A stretch of DNA of 64,000 nucleotides from an uncultured Oscillospiraceae bacterium (GCA_902492455.1 CABULH010000007.1:1-64000), one strand, 5' to 3'; positions 1 through 8,561 are shown, counted from the stretch's first letter. Notes: generated by a model not told the origin, from the sequence alone. A program made the numbers and translations.

Positions 1-2
1 AG

Positions 3-77
3 CTATTCTACGGCTGGACCCTTTTTCTTTGTCTTTTCCTCCGGCTTCTGTCCAACTGTTTCTGCCAGTCTTTTCAT
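3..77 (-). CDS. possible 24-residue lysine-rich small protein
   Basis: An ATG lies just past the stop codon of the upstream exporter subunit gene, with an AGGAAAG ribosome binding site about eight bases before it that sits inside the end of that gene. It reads through 24 codons to TAG and encodes a very charged peptide ending in KPEEKTKKKGPAVE. No domain is recognisable. It could be a small protein translationally coupled to the exporter, or a chance frame; the position is the only support. Confidence 0.22.
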   Translation of the reverse strand: MKRLAETVGQKPEEKTKKKGPAVE

Positions 78-78
78 T

Positions 79-1911
79 TTATACGCTTTCCTGCAGCACC
101 TTCATCGCGGATTCTTCTGCAAACTGCTTGCTGTACAGATCGTGATAATACCCTTTTCTTCTCAGCAGTTCCAGATGCTTGCCCTGTTCTACGATTCGAC
201 CATCCCTCACGACCAGGATCAAATCGGCCTGCCGGATAGTGGAAAGCCGATGGGCGATAAGAAAAGAGGTTCGGTCCTTCAGCAGATGGGAAATAGCGGC
301 CTGAATCAATTGCTCTGTCTGGGTATCTATAGAGGAGGTGGCCTCGTCCAGCACGAAAATACGAGGATCGGCCAGTACCGCCCGGGCAAAGGAAATCAGT
401 TGTTTTTCTCCGGTGGAAAGACGGTCGCCGCCTTCGCCCACAGGGCTTTGGTAGCCGTCCTCCAGCTTCTCCACTACCGTGTCGGCACTCACGGCTTTGG
501 CGGCCGCCAGCACTTCTTCATCAGCAGCATCCAGACGGCCGTAGCGGATATTTTCCATTACCGTACCGGAAAAAAGATGGGGGTTCTGCAGTACATAACC
601 GATGTTACTGTGCAGCCATAGCTGGCTGCGTTCCCGATAATCACGGCCGTCGATGAGGATACGGCCGGAGGTGGGTTCGAAAAAGCGGCAGGCCAAATTT
701 ACCAGGGTGCTTTTGCCTGCGCCTGTTTCTCCAACGATGGCAACGGTGGTGCCCGCCGGGATTTTTAGACTGAAATGGCTGAGGACCTCTTCGTTGCCGT
801 CGGGATAGCGAAAGCTCACATCTTCGAATTCGATGTCTCCACGGATGGATTCCCAATTTTCTGTCAGCGGATGAAAGGCATCGCCGTATTTGGCTGTCAC
901 TTCCGGGGAATCCGTGATCTGGGGTTTTTGCTGCAGCAGACCGGTCACCCGTTCAATATTAGCCTGCATGGAAATGAGATCCGCCAGATTCCGTGCCAGC
1001 TGCTGTATGGGTTCAAAGATCCCCACAGCATAAGCGGTAAAGGCGGATAAGGTACCCAGCAGCAGCATGTCGTCCATCACCATAAAACCGCCCCGGGCCA
1101 ACACAATGGCGGTTGCAAGGGAGCTGAACAGAAGCACCAAAGGAATATACACGGCGCTGAGCCGGGCGGCCCGAACGGAGGAAACACGCATCTCCTGGGT
1201 CAGATCGCGGAATTCCTGATAATTCTGTCCCTCAATCACCAGAGTCTTAGAGGTTTTGGCCCCCATGATTCCCTCGTTGAAAGCACTGGTGATTTTCGAG
1301 TTGATTTTGCGCACCTTGCGGTTCCAGTGCAGAATGCGGTTCTGAAAATAAGCAGTCAGTACCGCGATTACCGGAACCACTAGAATAATCAGCAGCGCCA
1401 GCTTCCAGTTAAGCAGCAGCATTGCTACAAAGACACCCAGCACATATCCCAGCGCCCATAACATATCGAAAAAATTCCAGGCGACGAGGCTGGCAATCCG
1501 ATTTGTATCGCTCATGACCCGGGAGAGGATATACCCCACCGGCGTGACGTTGTAGTAAGAAAAGGAAAGCGTCTGCAAATGCACAAAACAGGCCCGTTTC
1601 AGGTCTCGGCCGAAATGCATTTCAATGCGCATGGCGCCGCGGGTGAAGATAATGACGCTGACAGCCTGCAAAGCTATGACCGTAGCATATACAGCGGCAA
1701 ACACCCAGATTCCATCCAGCGTTCCCGCTTCTATAAAACGGTCGATGGCGTCCCGCTGAAACAGCGGCAGCAAAATATCAATCAGAGCGCATACCATGTT
1801 GAAAATAAACACCAGCAGCAGCGTGCGTCGATAGGGTTTCAAATAGGGCAGCAGGCTTTTCCATACCTTGATATCGAAGGATTTGGTATATTCCTGTTCA
1901 TCATAAGCCAT
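79..1911 (-). CDS. ABC exporter half-transporter, second subunit (BmrD/YheH-like)
   Basis: A 610-residue ABC half-transporter. Residues about 25-315 form a six-helix exporter membrane domain and residues about 355-595 the ATPase. Walker A is GETGAGKST near residue 394 and Walker B ends in LDEATSSID with the catalytic glutamate intact. The ABC signature is LSTGEKQL rather than LSGGQ, which is the degenerate form. The gene follows its partner after 30 bases. Heterodimeric exporters of the BmrCD/TM287-288 kind have one canonical and one degenerate ATP site; here the degenerate site would be made from this signature and the partner's Walker B. The substrate cannot be told from sequence, but multidrug efflux is the usual role of such pairs. 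Confidence 0.93.
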   Translation of the reverse strand: MAYDEQEYTKSFDIKVWKSLLPYLKPYRRTLLLVFIFNMVCALIDILLPLFQRDAIDRFIEAGTLDGIWVFAAVYATVIALQAVSVIIFTRGAMRIEMHFGRDLKRACFVHLQTLSFSYYNVTPVGYILSRVMSDTNRIASLVAWNFFDMLWALGYVLGVFVAMLLLNWKLALLIILVVPVIAVLTAYFQNRILHWNRKVRKINSKITSAFNEGIMGAKTSKTLVIEGQNYQEFRDLTQEMRVSSVRAARLSAVYIPLVLLFSSLATAIVLARGGFMVMDDMLLLGTLSAFTAYAVGIFEPIQQLARNLADLISMQANIERVTGLLQQKPQITDSPEVTAKYGDAFHPLTENWESIRGDIEFEDVSFRYPDGNEEVLSHFSLKIPAGTTVAIVGETGAGKSTLVNLACRFFEPTSGRILIDGRDYRERSQLWLHSNIGYVLQNPHLFSGTVMENIRYGRLDAADEEVLAAAKAVSADTVVEKLEDGYQSPVGEGGDRLSTGEKQLISFARAVLADPRIFVLDEATSSIDTQTEQLIQAAISHLLKDRTSFLIAHRLSTIRQADLILVVRDGRIVEQGKHLELLRRKGYYHDLYSKQFAEESAMKVLQESV

Positions 1912-1941
1912 TGGTCCAGTACCTTTGCCTTTCCGGTTCCC

Positions 1942-3792
1942 TTATGGAACCTCTTGGATCGCGTCCTCCAAAATAAGCGCGCGATCATCGCTGCTCATCT
2001 GGATATCGTAAATACTTTTGTATATGCCTTCCTGACCGATCAATTCTTCATGCGTGCCCAGCTGTGCAACCCGGCCGCCATCCAAAACCAGAATACAATC
2101 CGCCTGCATCAGGGTGGTGATCCGATGAGAAATCAGAATCACGGTAGAACCCTGTTCATGCCGCCGCAGCGCTTCTCGAATTTGAGCGTCGGTTTCTGCG
2201 TCCACCGCGGAGAGGGAGTCGTCGAAAATCATTATCGGTGCCTGCTGCATCAGCATTCTGGCGATGGCCACCCGCTGCTTCTGACCGCCGGATAAGGTAA
2301 CGCCTCTTTCTCCGACAATGGTGTTGTAGCCGTCGGTAAAGTCGACAATGGCGTTATCCACACAGGCGATCTCCGCCGCATGACGGATTTCGGAAAATTC
2401 CGCGCCGGGACGGGTAGCGGATATGTTTTCCTGAATGGTACGGGAGAAGAGGAAAGGCTCCTGCAGTACCATGCCAATATTCCGGCGCAGCCAGGTACGG
2501 CTGATTTGGCGGATATCCACTCCGCCGATGGCTATGGACCCGACTTTGCCGTCCGGCAGATCGTAAAGCCGGTCCAGAAGATGCATCAAGGTGCTTTTCC
2601 CGCTTCCCGTACCGCCTAAAATGGCAAAGGTGCTGCCTGCGGGAATGGTGAAGCTGACATCCTTCAGCACAGGCGCCTGCTCATCATAGGAGAAACAGAC
2701 ATGGTCGAAAACGATGTCCTTATCCAGTGGTGGTTCCAAAGCCTCAGGAGGATCCAACTCCTCCTCTGCATCCAGAATGTAACCTACCCGGTCTATGGAT
2801 ACACCAGCCTTGCTCATTTCAGAAAGAATCCGGCCCAATCCTCTTACAGGCCATGCCAGAGAGGAATTGTAGGATACCAACGCTAGAAACTCCCCAACGG
2901 TGATGCTGCCGTTTACCGTTTCCATCACACCCAAAATAATCACCGTAAGAATCTGCAAACCGGTGATCAGGTCTCCGATGCCCCAATAAGCACTCATCAG
3001 ATGACCCAGCCGTACCCAAAGAGAAGCGAATCGATTGTTTTTTTCATCAAAACGCTGGATTTCAAATTGTTCACGGCCGAAGGCGCGAACTACCCGCACG
3101 CCGGTGAGATTCTCCTGAACCACGCTGGATAGCTCACCCTCTGCCTCGTCTGCTGTGCGAAACCGCCGGGCGATACGAGAATAGAAAAAACCGGAATAAG
3201 CCATGATAATCGGCAAAAACCCCAGCGCCACCAGTGTGATTTTGACGTTCATTGAGAGCATGAGAGCCATGGAAAGCACAATCAGAAAAACCGTGCGAAA
3301 AACCTCCAGAAGCTGAAAGGTAACAAAATTGCGCACCACCTCCACATCGGAAGTGCATCGCTGGATGATCTCGCCCGTTTGATGCCGGGTATGCCAGGCA
3401 AAAGGCAGCTTTTGAATATGTTCATACAGTTTGTCTCGTACAGATTTGATGAAGGTCTCGGAGCCTTTGGCTGTCTGCATGCGGCTGGCATAGTTGCATA
3501 TGCCGGATAGGACGGACACAATCATCACGGATGCTGCCGCCATTAGCAGGGCGCTGACGACACCAACGCGGCCGTCCAAGCCCAGGGCACGAACCACCCA
3601 ATCCGGCAGCGCATAAGGCTCCCCTCCAATGACGGAATCCACCGTGGTGCGAATGATCAGAGGGGTCAGAGCATTAAAGGCGGTGTTCAACACCGAGAAC
3701 ACCAGTGCGGTCAAAAACAAATGCAGACTTCCATGCAGAAAACGGACGATCAGCCGCATACGCCCCGTTTTGTGTGAGCTTGTTTGGTTCAT
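1942..3792 (-). CDS. ABC exporter half-transporter, first subunit (BmrC/YheI-like)
   Basis: A 616-residue ABC half-transporter with a six-helix membrane domain (about residues 20-320) and a C-terminal ATPase. Walker A is GGTGSGKST, the signature is canonical LSGGQKQR, but Walker B reads IFDDSLSAVD: the catalytic glutamate is aspartate, the hallmark of the degenerate site in heterodimeric exporters. I chose the second of two in-frame ATGs (3792) because AGGAGGG then sits eight bases away; the ATG at 3798 is almost on top of it. The gene is first in an operon led by a short peptide and an intrinsic terminator, so expression is probably attenuated (see leader). Multidrug efflux is the likely role by family; the substrate is unknown. 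Confidence 0.93.
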   Translation of the reverse strand: MNQTSSHKTGRMRLIVRFLHGSLHLFLTALVFSVLNTAFNALTPLIIRTTVDSVIGGEPYALPDWVVRALGLDGRVGVVSALLMAAASVMIVSVLSGICNYASRMQTAKGSETFIKSVRDKLYEHIQKLPFAWHTRHQTGEIIQRCTSDVEVVRNFVTFQLLEVFRTVFLIVLSMALMLSMNVKITLVALGFLPIIMAYSGFFYSRIARRFRTADEAEGELSSVVQENLTGVRVVRAFGREQFEIQRFDEKNNRFASLWVRLGHLMSAYWGIGDLITGLQILTVIILGVMETVNGSITVGEFLALVSYNSSLAWPVRGLGRILSEMSKAGVSIDRVGYILDAEEELDPPEALEPPLDKDIVFDHVCFSYDEQAPVLKDVSFTIPAGSTFAILGGTGSGKSTLMHLLDRLYDLPDGKVGSIAIGGVDIRQISRTWLRRNIGMVLQEPFLFSRTIQENISATRPGAEFSEIRHAAEIACVDNAIVDFTDGYNTIVGERGVTLSGGQKQRVAIARMLMQQAPIMIFDDSLSAVDAETDAQIREALRRHEQGSTVILISHRITTLMQADCILVLDGGRVAQLGTHEELIGQEGIYKSIYDIQMSSDDRALILEDAIQEVP

Positions 3793-3834
3793 TTTCATTC
3801 CCTCCTTAAGAGAAATTCCGTCCGTCTAAACGAC

Positions 3835-3864
3835 AAAAAACGCCCCTGATCACATCAGGAGCGT
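3835..3864 (-). terminator. intrinsic terminator in the exporter leader (attenuator)
   Basis: On the minus strand an 11-pair stem (ACGCTCCTGAT / ATCAGGGGCGT, one G-U) with a three-base loop is followed directly by six T residues. It lies between the leader peptide gene and the first exporter gene, downstream of their shared promoter, so default transcription should stop here. A segment inside the leader peptide gene (3938-3946, CCAGGATCG) can pair with the left arm of this stem (about seven of eight bases), a possible antiterminator. Confidence 0.8.
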
Positions 3865-3918
3865 AAAACACCGTACGGTCCGGAGCGGACGCACAGATGA
3901 GTTTCTCTGCTTGCCGCT

Positions 3919-3978
3919 TTAAGACAGACGGGCAAAACGATCCTGGAGTATAGTGTCAAACAATTTTTGATTGATCAT
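3919..3978 (-). CDS. leader peptide MINQKLFDTILQDRFARLS of the exporter operon
   Basis: A 19-codon open frame with ATG at 3978, stop TAA, and an excellent ribosome binding site (AAAGGAGG) seven to eight bases upstream. A sigma-A promoter lies 41 bases before it and an intrinsic terminator 55 bases after it, then the exporter genes. This is the layout of ribosome-mediated attenuation, as described for bmrB-bmrCD of Bacillus subtilis, where ribosome stalling on a leader peptide lets transcription pass the terminator when antibiotics are present. The last codons and stop (3919-3931) can also pair with bases just past the terminator (3818-3830), so the frame is embedded in long-range RNA structure. 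The function is inferred from architecture; no peptide homology is claimed. Confidence 0.75.
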   Translation of the reverse strand: MINQKLFDTILQDRFARLS

Positions 3979-4018
3979 AGTGCCCGCCTCCTTTTATCCA
4001 AAATTTCACAATGCCTTT

Positions 4019-4047
4019 AGTATACGACGCGAGATTTCCCCTGTCAA
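4019..4047 (-). promoter_or_regulatory. sigma-A promoter of the exporter leader
   Basis: Minus strand: TTGACA (4042-4047), 17-base spacer, TATACT (4019-4024). Transcription would begin near 4012, giving a leader of about 220 bases before the first exporter gene. This is the only promoter visible for the exporter operon. Confidence 0.8.
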
Positions 4048-4137
4048 GAGTTTTCAATGTTTTTATTTTTCTAAGCTATCAAAGTTAACGGCACATCCCA
4101 GATCGAATTTGCTGGGCATCAAAAGAGATGAAAAGAA

Positions 4138-4166
4138 TTGACGGCGTGGATGGAGCGCTATATAAT
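4138..4166 (+). promoter_or_regulatory. sigma-A promoter of the ABC-2 operon
   Basis: TTGACG (4138-4143), 17-base spacer, TATAAT (4161-4166), 57 bases before the ATPase gene. It is divergent from the exporter leader promoter; about 90 bases separate the two -35 elements. I see no other element in the 3.8-4.2 kb gap beyond these two promoters, the leader peptide and the terminator. Confidence 0.75.
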
Positions 4167-4222
4167 TTTCTCAACCGCCCCATTTATCGGCAATAAATGA
4201 AGGAAATGAGAGAAAGGGATGG

Positions 4223-5146
4223 ATGATGGATCATATAATTGAGGTGTCAGGACTTAAAAAATCCTATGGAGAAATTCAGGCAGTCAAAGGGATCAGCTTT
4301 TTTGTGGAGAGAGGCAAGCTGTTTGCTTTCCTTGGGCCTAATGGAGCGGGAAAATCCACTACCATCGACATGATTTGTACCTTTCTCCAACCGGATGAAG
4401 GAACGGTTACAGTGGACGGCTTTCTTTTGGGGCGGGATGATGAGGCGATCCGTGCCAACATTGGAGCTGTTTTTCAGGATGGGCTGCTGGACGCATTGTT
4501 GACAGTGCGGGAAAACCTGCGTATTCGAGGCAGCTTTTATGGCCTTCGGGGGGCTGTGTTGGATGCCGCGGTTCGAAAAGCAGCGGATGCGACGGGAATA
4601 TCTGAATTGCTGAACCGTCCTTACGGAAAGCTGTCAGGCGGCCAGCGACGCCGCTGTGATATTGCCCGGGCCCTGGTTCATACTCCAAAGATTCTTTTCC
4701 TGGATGAACCTACAACCGGCTTGGATCCGCAGACCCGCAGGAGCGTATGGGAAACAGTCACCCGATTGCAGCGGGAGACCGATATGACGATTTTTCTCAC
4801 CACCCATTACATGGAAGAAGCAGCGGAAGCGGATTATGTGGTGGTCATTGACAATGGTGTGATCGCGGCCAAAGGAACGCCAACGGCGCTGAAAGAGAGC
4901 TATGCCAGCGACAAACTGAAGCTGCATTTTTTGAATGCTGAATGGGAGAAACTGCTTGAATGGCTGAAAAAGCAGGATTGCGAGTGGACGCGTCAGGCGG
5001 AACAGGTGACAATTCGAATCAATCGGTCATTTGAGGCGCTGCCGCTGATTGAAGCTTGCCGTTCCTATATTACGGGATTCGAAGTACTCAGCGGAACCAT
5101 GGACGACGCCTTTATTGGTATTACGGGAAAGGAGTTGAGAGACTGA
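4223..5146 (+). CDS. ABC-2 type transporter ATP-binding protein
   Basis: A 307-residue cytoplasmic ATPase of the DrrA/antibiotic-export type. Walker A is GPNGAGKST near residue 40, the signature LSGGQRRR near residue 137, Walker B ILFLDEPTTGLD, and the H-loop is in LTTHYMEEA. A roughly 80-residue C-terminal extension is typical of drug or lipid exporter ATPases. Its stop codon overlaps the ATG of the permease gene (TGATG), so the two form a translationally coupled pair. It has its own strong promoter. The exported compound is unknown. Confidence 0.92.
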   Translation: MMDHIIEVSGLKKSYGEIQAVKGISFFVERGKLFAFLGPNGAGKSTTIDMICTFLQPDEGTVTVDGFLLGRDDEAIRANIGAVFQDGLLDALLTVRENLRIRGSFYGLRGAVLDAAVRKAADATGISELLNRPYGKLSGGQRRRCDIARALVHTPKILFLDEPTTGLDPQTRRSVWETVTRLQRETDMTIFLTTHYMEEAAEADYVVVIDNGVIAAKGTPTALKESYASDKLKLHFLNAEWEKLLEWLKKQDCEWTRQAEQVTIRINRSFEALPLIEACRSYITGFEVLSGTMDDAFIGITGKELRD

Positions 5147-6000
5147 TGCTGACCTTTGCTCAACGAAACTTAAAGCTCTTTTTCCGCGACAAAAGCGCCG
5201 TTTTTTTCTCTTTATTAGCCGTATTCATCATTATTGGTCTTTATGCGCTTTTTTTAGGAGACGTTTGGACGGACAGCCTTTCTGATTTGGCCAATGCCAG
5301 ACAGCTGATGGATAGCTGGATTATGGCTGGTCTGCTGGCGGTTACCTCCATCACCACAACCATGGGAGCTTTCGGCGTCATGGTGGATGACCGCTCCAAA
5401 AAAATCGACAAGGATTTTGCCAGTTCTCCTATCCAAAAGGGACGGTTGGCAGGCGGATACCTTCTGAGCGCTTATATGATCGGCGTTATTATGAGCTTCT
5501 TGGCCTTTCTGCTGGTGCAGCTCTATATTGTAATCAGTGGGGGAGAATGGCTGGATTTTATCTCTCTCCTTCAGTCGATGGGTTTGATTTTCTTCACATG
5601 CTTTGTAAACACTTCCTTGGTGTTCTTTGTGGTTTCCTTTTTTAAAAGTCAAAACGCATTTGCCACAGCCAGTACGGTGATCGGCACTCTGATTGGCTTC
5701 GTCACCGGGATTTATTTGCCGGTGGGAACGCTGCCGGAGGCAGTACAACTGGTGGTGAAGATATTTCCCGTGTCCCATGCAGCGGCCTTATTTCGCCAGG
5801 TTTTGATGAAAAGTCAGATGGAAAAGGCTTTTGAGCATGCTCCGTCGGCTTATCTTGAGGAATTCCAGGATACCATGGGCGTTACCTTCCGTTTCGGGGA
5901 TTACACCGTTACCCCAGTGGTAAGCGTATTGATTCTGCTGTTCACTGCGGTTTTCTTTTACGCCCTTGCCACTTTCAATCTTTCCCGAAAACGCCGATGA
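5146..6000 (+). CDS. ABC-2 type transporter permease
   Basis: A 284-residue integral membrane protein of the ABC-2 permease family with about six hydrophobic segments, including a first one soon after the N-terminal amphipathic stretch (residues 20-40) and a last one at the C-terminus. I start it at the ATG that overlaps the ATPase stop codon; a longer frame exists upstream but would run 90 bases into the ATPase gene. It is the membrane half of the transporter encoded by the preceding gene. No terminator follows; the next promoter begins nine bases downstream. Confidence 0.9.
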   Translation: MLTFAQRNLKLFFRDKSAVFFSLLAVFIIIGLYALFLGDVWTDSLSDLANARQLMDSWIMAGLLAVTSITTTMGAFGVMVDDRSKKIDKDFASSPIQKGRLAGGYLLSAYMIGVIMSFLAFLLVQLYIVISGGEWLDFISLLQSMGLIFFTCFVNTSLVFFVVSFFKSQNAFATASTVIGTLIGFVTGIYLPVGTLPEAVQLVVKIFPVSHAAALFRQVLMKSQMEKAFEHAPSAYLEEFQDTMGVTFRFGDYTVTPVVSVLILLFTAVFFYALATFNLSRKRR

Positions 6001-6008
6001 AATATTTC

Positions 6009-6037
6009 TTGACAAAAAGTGGATAATGTGCTTTAAT
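6009..6037 (+). promoter_or_regulatory. sigma-A promoter of the homocysteine/cysteine synthesis genes
   Basis: TTGACA (6009-6014), a 17-base spacer, TTTAAT (6032-6037). The start of transcription should fall near 6044, giving a leader of only about 35 bases, too short for a SAM riboswitch or T-box. Confidence 0.8.
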
Positions 6038-6045
6038 CATAGTAA

Positions 6046-6055
6046 TCCTATAGGA
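6046..6055. promoter_or_regulatory. perfect palindrome TCCTATAGGA at the transcription start
   Basis: A 10-base perfect palindrome covers the expected transcription start of the sulfur-assimilation promoter. Rrf2-family cysteine regulators (CymR type) bind palindromes of this general shape, so it is a candidate operator. That link is inference; no such regulator is in the window. Confidence 0.4.
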
Positions 6056-6079
6056 AATCGATGTTTGGGGATGAAAGCA

Positions 6080-7357
6080 ATGGCAGAAAACTGGAGATTT
6101 GAGACGCTGCAGCTTCATGCTGGGCAGGAGTTGCCTGATCCGGCCACTGGCGCCAGGGCGGTGCCGATTTATCAAACCACATCTTTTGTGTTTGAAAACT
6201 GTGCCCAGGCGGCGGCACGGTTCGGGTTGGCGGAAAATGGCTTTATGTATACCAGGCTGTCCAACCCAACGGCGAATGTCTTTGAGAAACGTATGACGGC
6301 GCTGGAAGGAGGGGCAGCGGCTTTGGCGACATCCTCCGGGGCGGCAGCCATCGCTTACGCTGTTCAAAACATCGCTTTCGCCGGGGATCACATTGTATCC
6401 TCCAAAATGCTGTATGGCGGAACCTATAATCTTTTCGCGCATACGCTGAAGGGGAGCGGGGTGGAAACCACCTTTGTAGATCCCCATGATCCGGATAATT
6501 TTGAACGGGCAATCCGTCCCGAAACAAAAGCGCTGTATCTGGAAACGCTGGGGAATCCCCATGGGGATGTGGCGGATATGGAGGCCATCGCCGCGATAGC
6601 ACACCGTCACAGCCTGCCGCTGATTGTGGACAATACCTTTGCCACCCCGTATCTATTTCGTCCAATCGAACATGGTGCGGATATAGTGGTTCATTCTGCA
6701 ACCAAATTTATCGGCGGGCATGGCACAACTATGGGCGGCGTGATTGTAGATGGCGGCCGGTTCGACTGGGCGGCTTCCGGGCGGTTTCCCTGCTTGTCAG
6801 AGCCGGATCCCAGCTATCACGGTATCCGCTTTACGGAAGCGGCTGGAGCGGCGGCTTTTGTGACCCGGATTCGTACGGTGCTGATGCGGGATACCGGCGC
6901 TGTGATCAGTCCGTTGAATGCCTTTTTGCTGCTGCAAGGGCTGGAAACGTTATCTTTAAGGGTAGAACGTCACGTGGAAAATGCGCTGAAGGTGATAGAA
7001 TATCTCGCTCGCCAGCCCAAAGTGGAGCGGGTAAACCATCCCGCGCTGCCGGACAGCCCTTATCACGCGCTTTATACCCGGTATTTCCCCCAAGGCGCAG
7101 GCTCTATCTTTTCCCTGGAAATCAAGGGTGGAGCAGAAGAAGCGATGGCTTTTGTGGATCGGCTGAAGATATTTTCTCTGCTGGCAAATGTGGCGGATGT
7201 CAAATCTTTGGTGATTCATCCGGCATCTACCACCCACTCGCAGCTTAGCGAGGCGGAGCTGCTGGAAGCCGGCATCCGGCCCAATACGGTGCGGCTGTCT
7301 ATCGGGACAGAGCATATAGATGACCTGCTGGCTGATCTGGAGCAGGCGCTTGCATAA
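6080..7357 (+). CDS. metY: O-acetylhomoserine sulfhydrylase (homocysteine synthase)
   Basis: A 425-residue PLP enzyme of the Cys/Met metabolism family. It joins O-acetylhomoserine with sulfide to give homocysteine in the cytoplasm. The substrate/PLP motif YTRLSNPT is at residues 57-64, and SATKFIGGHG holds the Schiff-base lysine near residue 209. Length matches the O-acetylhomoserine branch better than the shorter cystathionine enzymes. I start at 6080 because GGGGA lies eight bases upstream; an ATG at 6071 overlaps that site. It is followed after 51 bases by cysteine synthase, so the pair provides both sulfide-fixing routes from one strong promoter. Confidence 0.9.
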   Translation: MAENWRFETLQLHAGQELPDPATGARAVPIYQTTSFVFENCAQAAARFGLAENGFMYTRLSNPTANVFEKRMTALEGGAAALATSSGAAAIAYAVQNIAFAGDHIVSSKMLYGGTYNLFAHTLKGSGVETTFVDPHDPDNFERAIRPETKALYLETLGNPHGDVADMEAIAAIAHRHSLPLIVDNTFATPYLFRPIEHGADIVVHSATKFIGGHGTTMGGVIVDGGRFDWAASGRFPCLSEPDPSYHGIRFTEAAGAAAFVTRIRTVLMRDTGAVISPLNAFLLLQGLETLSLRVERHVENALKVIEYLARQPKVERVNHPALPDSPYHALYTRYFPQGAGSIFSLEIKGGAEEAMAFVDRLKIFSLLANVADVKSLVIHPASTTHSQLSEAELLEAGIRPNTVRLSIGTEHIDDLLADLEQALA

Positions 7358-7408
7358 TTTCATAGAATATGTTTATGCTGTAAATAAAGCGGGAAGGATG
7401 ATTTATAG

Positions 7409-8338
7409 ATGGAAAGAATTGCGGGGAAGCTGACGGATCTCATTGGCAATACCCCTTTACTGGAACTGCAGAATTATGCGGCAGCCGAAGGATTAACCGC
7501 GCGGCTGGTTGCCAAGCTGGAGGCGTTCAATCCTTTGTCTTCCGTCAAGGATCGGGTTGGTTTTGCGATTATTGAGGACGGCGAAAAAAAAGGCCTGATC
7601 CAGCCGGATACGGTTATTATTGAAGCGACCAGCGGCAACACCGGTATCGGTCTGGCTTTTGTGGCGGCAGCCAAAGGTTACCGCCTGATCCTCACTATGC
7701 CGGAAACCATGAGCATCGAGCGGCGCAACCTTTTGGCGGCGCTGGGGGCGGAGGTAGTGCTGACCCCCGGAGAACAGGGGATGAAGGGGGCCATCGCCAA
7801 GGCGGATGAGCTGGCGCAAACGCTGCCGCATACTTTTGTGGCGCATCAGTTCGATAATCCCGCCAATCCAGACATTCACCGCCGTACCACCGCAGAGGAA
7901 ATCTGGCGGGATACCGACGGCAAGGTGGATATCTTTGTAGCGGGTATCGGCTCCGGCGGAACGATCACTGGAGTAGGAGAAGCGCTGAAAGCGAAGAATC
8001 CCCAGATTCGGATTGTGGCGGTAGAACCGGCGGATTCTCCAGTTTTATCCGGCGGGAAGCCGGGCCCTCATCCTTTGCAGGGGATTGGCGCCGGTTTTGT
8101 GCCCTCTATCCTCAACACCTCCGTTTATGACGAGGTGTTCACAGTTACCGGGGACGAGGCATTCCGCACATCCCGGGCAATGGCAAAGACGGAAGGGCTG
8201 CTGGCCGGTATCTCTTCAGGTGCGGCGGTATATGCGGCTTCTCAGATTGCCAAGCGAGAGGAAAACAAGGGGAAGCTGATCGTGGCGCTGCTTCCCGATA
8301 CGGGCGAGCGGTATCTTTCCACGGCGCTGTTTAAGTAA
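7409..8338 (+). CDS. cysK: cysteine synthase A
   Basis: A 309-residue O-acetylserine sulfhydrylase that makes cysteine from O-acetylserine and sulfide. The PLP lysine is in SSVKDRVG (residue 47), the substrate loop is TSGNTGIG, and the PLP phosphate loop is GIGSGGTITG. Length is normal for CysK. It follows the homocysteine synthase gene in the same orientation and is closed by a clean intrinsic terminator, so the two genes form one transcript. Confidence 0.95.
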   Translation: MERIAGKLTDLIGNTPLLELQNYAAAEGLTARLVAKLEAFNPLSSVKDRVGFAIIEDGEKKGLIQPDTVIIEATSGNTGIGLAFVAAAKGYRLILTMPETMSIERRNLLAALGAEVVLTPGEQGMKGAIAKADELAQTLPHTFVAHQFDNPANPDIHRRTTAEEIWRDTDGKVDIFVAGIGSGGTITGVGEALKAKNPQIRIVAVEPADSPVLSGGKPGPHPLQGIGAGFVPSILNTSVYDEVFTVTGDEAFRTSRAMAKTEGLLAGISSGAAVYAASQIAKREENKGKLIVALLPDTGERYLSTALFK

Positions 8339-8370
8339 TATCGATAGGTGGAAAATCAAGTTTTTTGTAT

Positions 8371-8397
8371 AGGAGACGGCTCAGGCCGTCTCCTTTT
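8371..8397 (+). terminator. intrinsic terminator after cysK
   Basis: A perfect 10-pair stem (AGGAGACGGC / GCCGTCTCCT) with a four-base loop followed by T residues. It ends the sulfur-assimilation transcript. The rest of the gap to the response regulator gene shows only a possible extended -10 (TGATATGAT, about 8503-8511). Confidence 0.85.
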
Positions 8398-8561
8398 GTA
8401 TGGAAATTAAGCGGTATTTAAGAAATCCTTTCACCGGCTTTCCATCTTGGATGCTAAAATAACAGCATAGAGGGGAATACGGATGCAAATCAGACGGAAT
8501 TGTGATATGATAGGGAGGTCCCACGGGGATAATAAAATAAATGGTAATGGTGGAGGACGGT

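Noticed and set aside
6001..6080. SAM riboswitch or T-box before the sulfur genes
   Set aside because: The promoter leaves only about 35 bases of leader, far too short.
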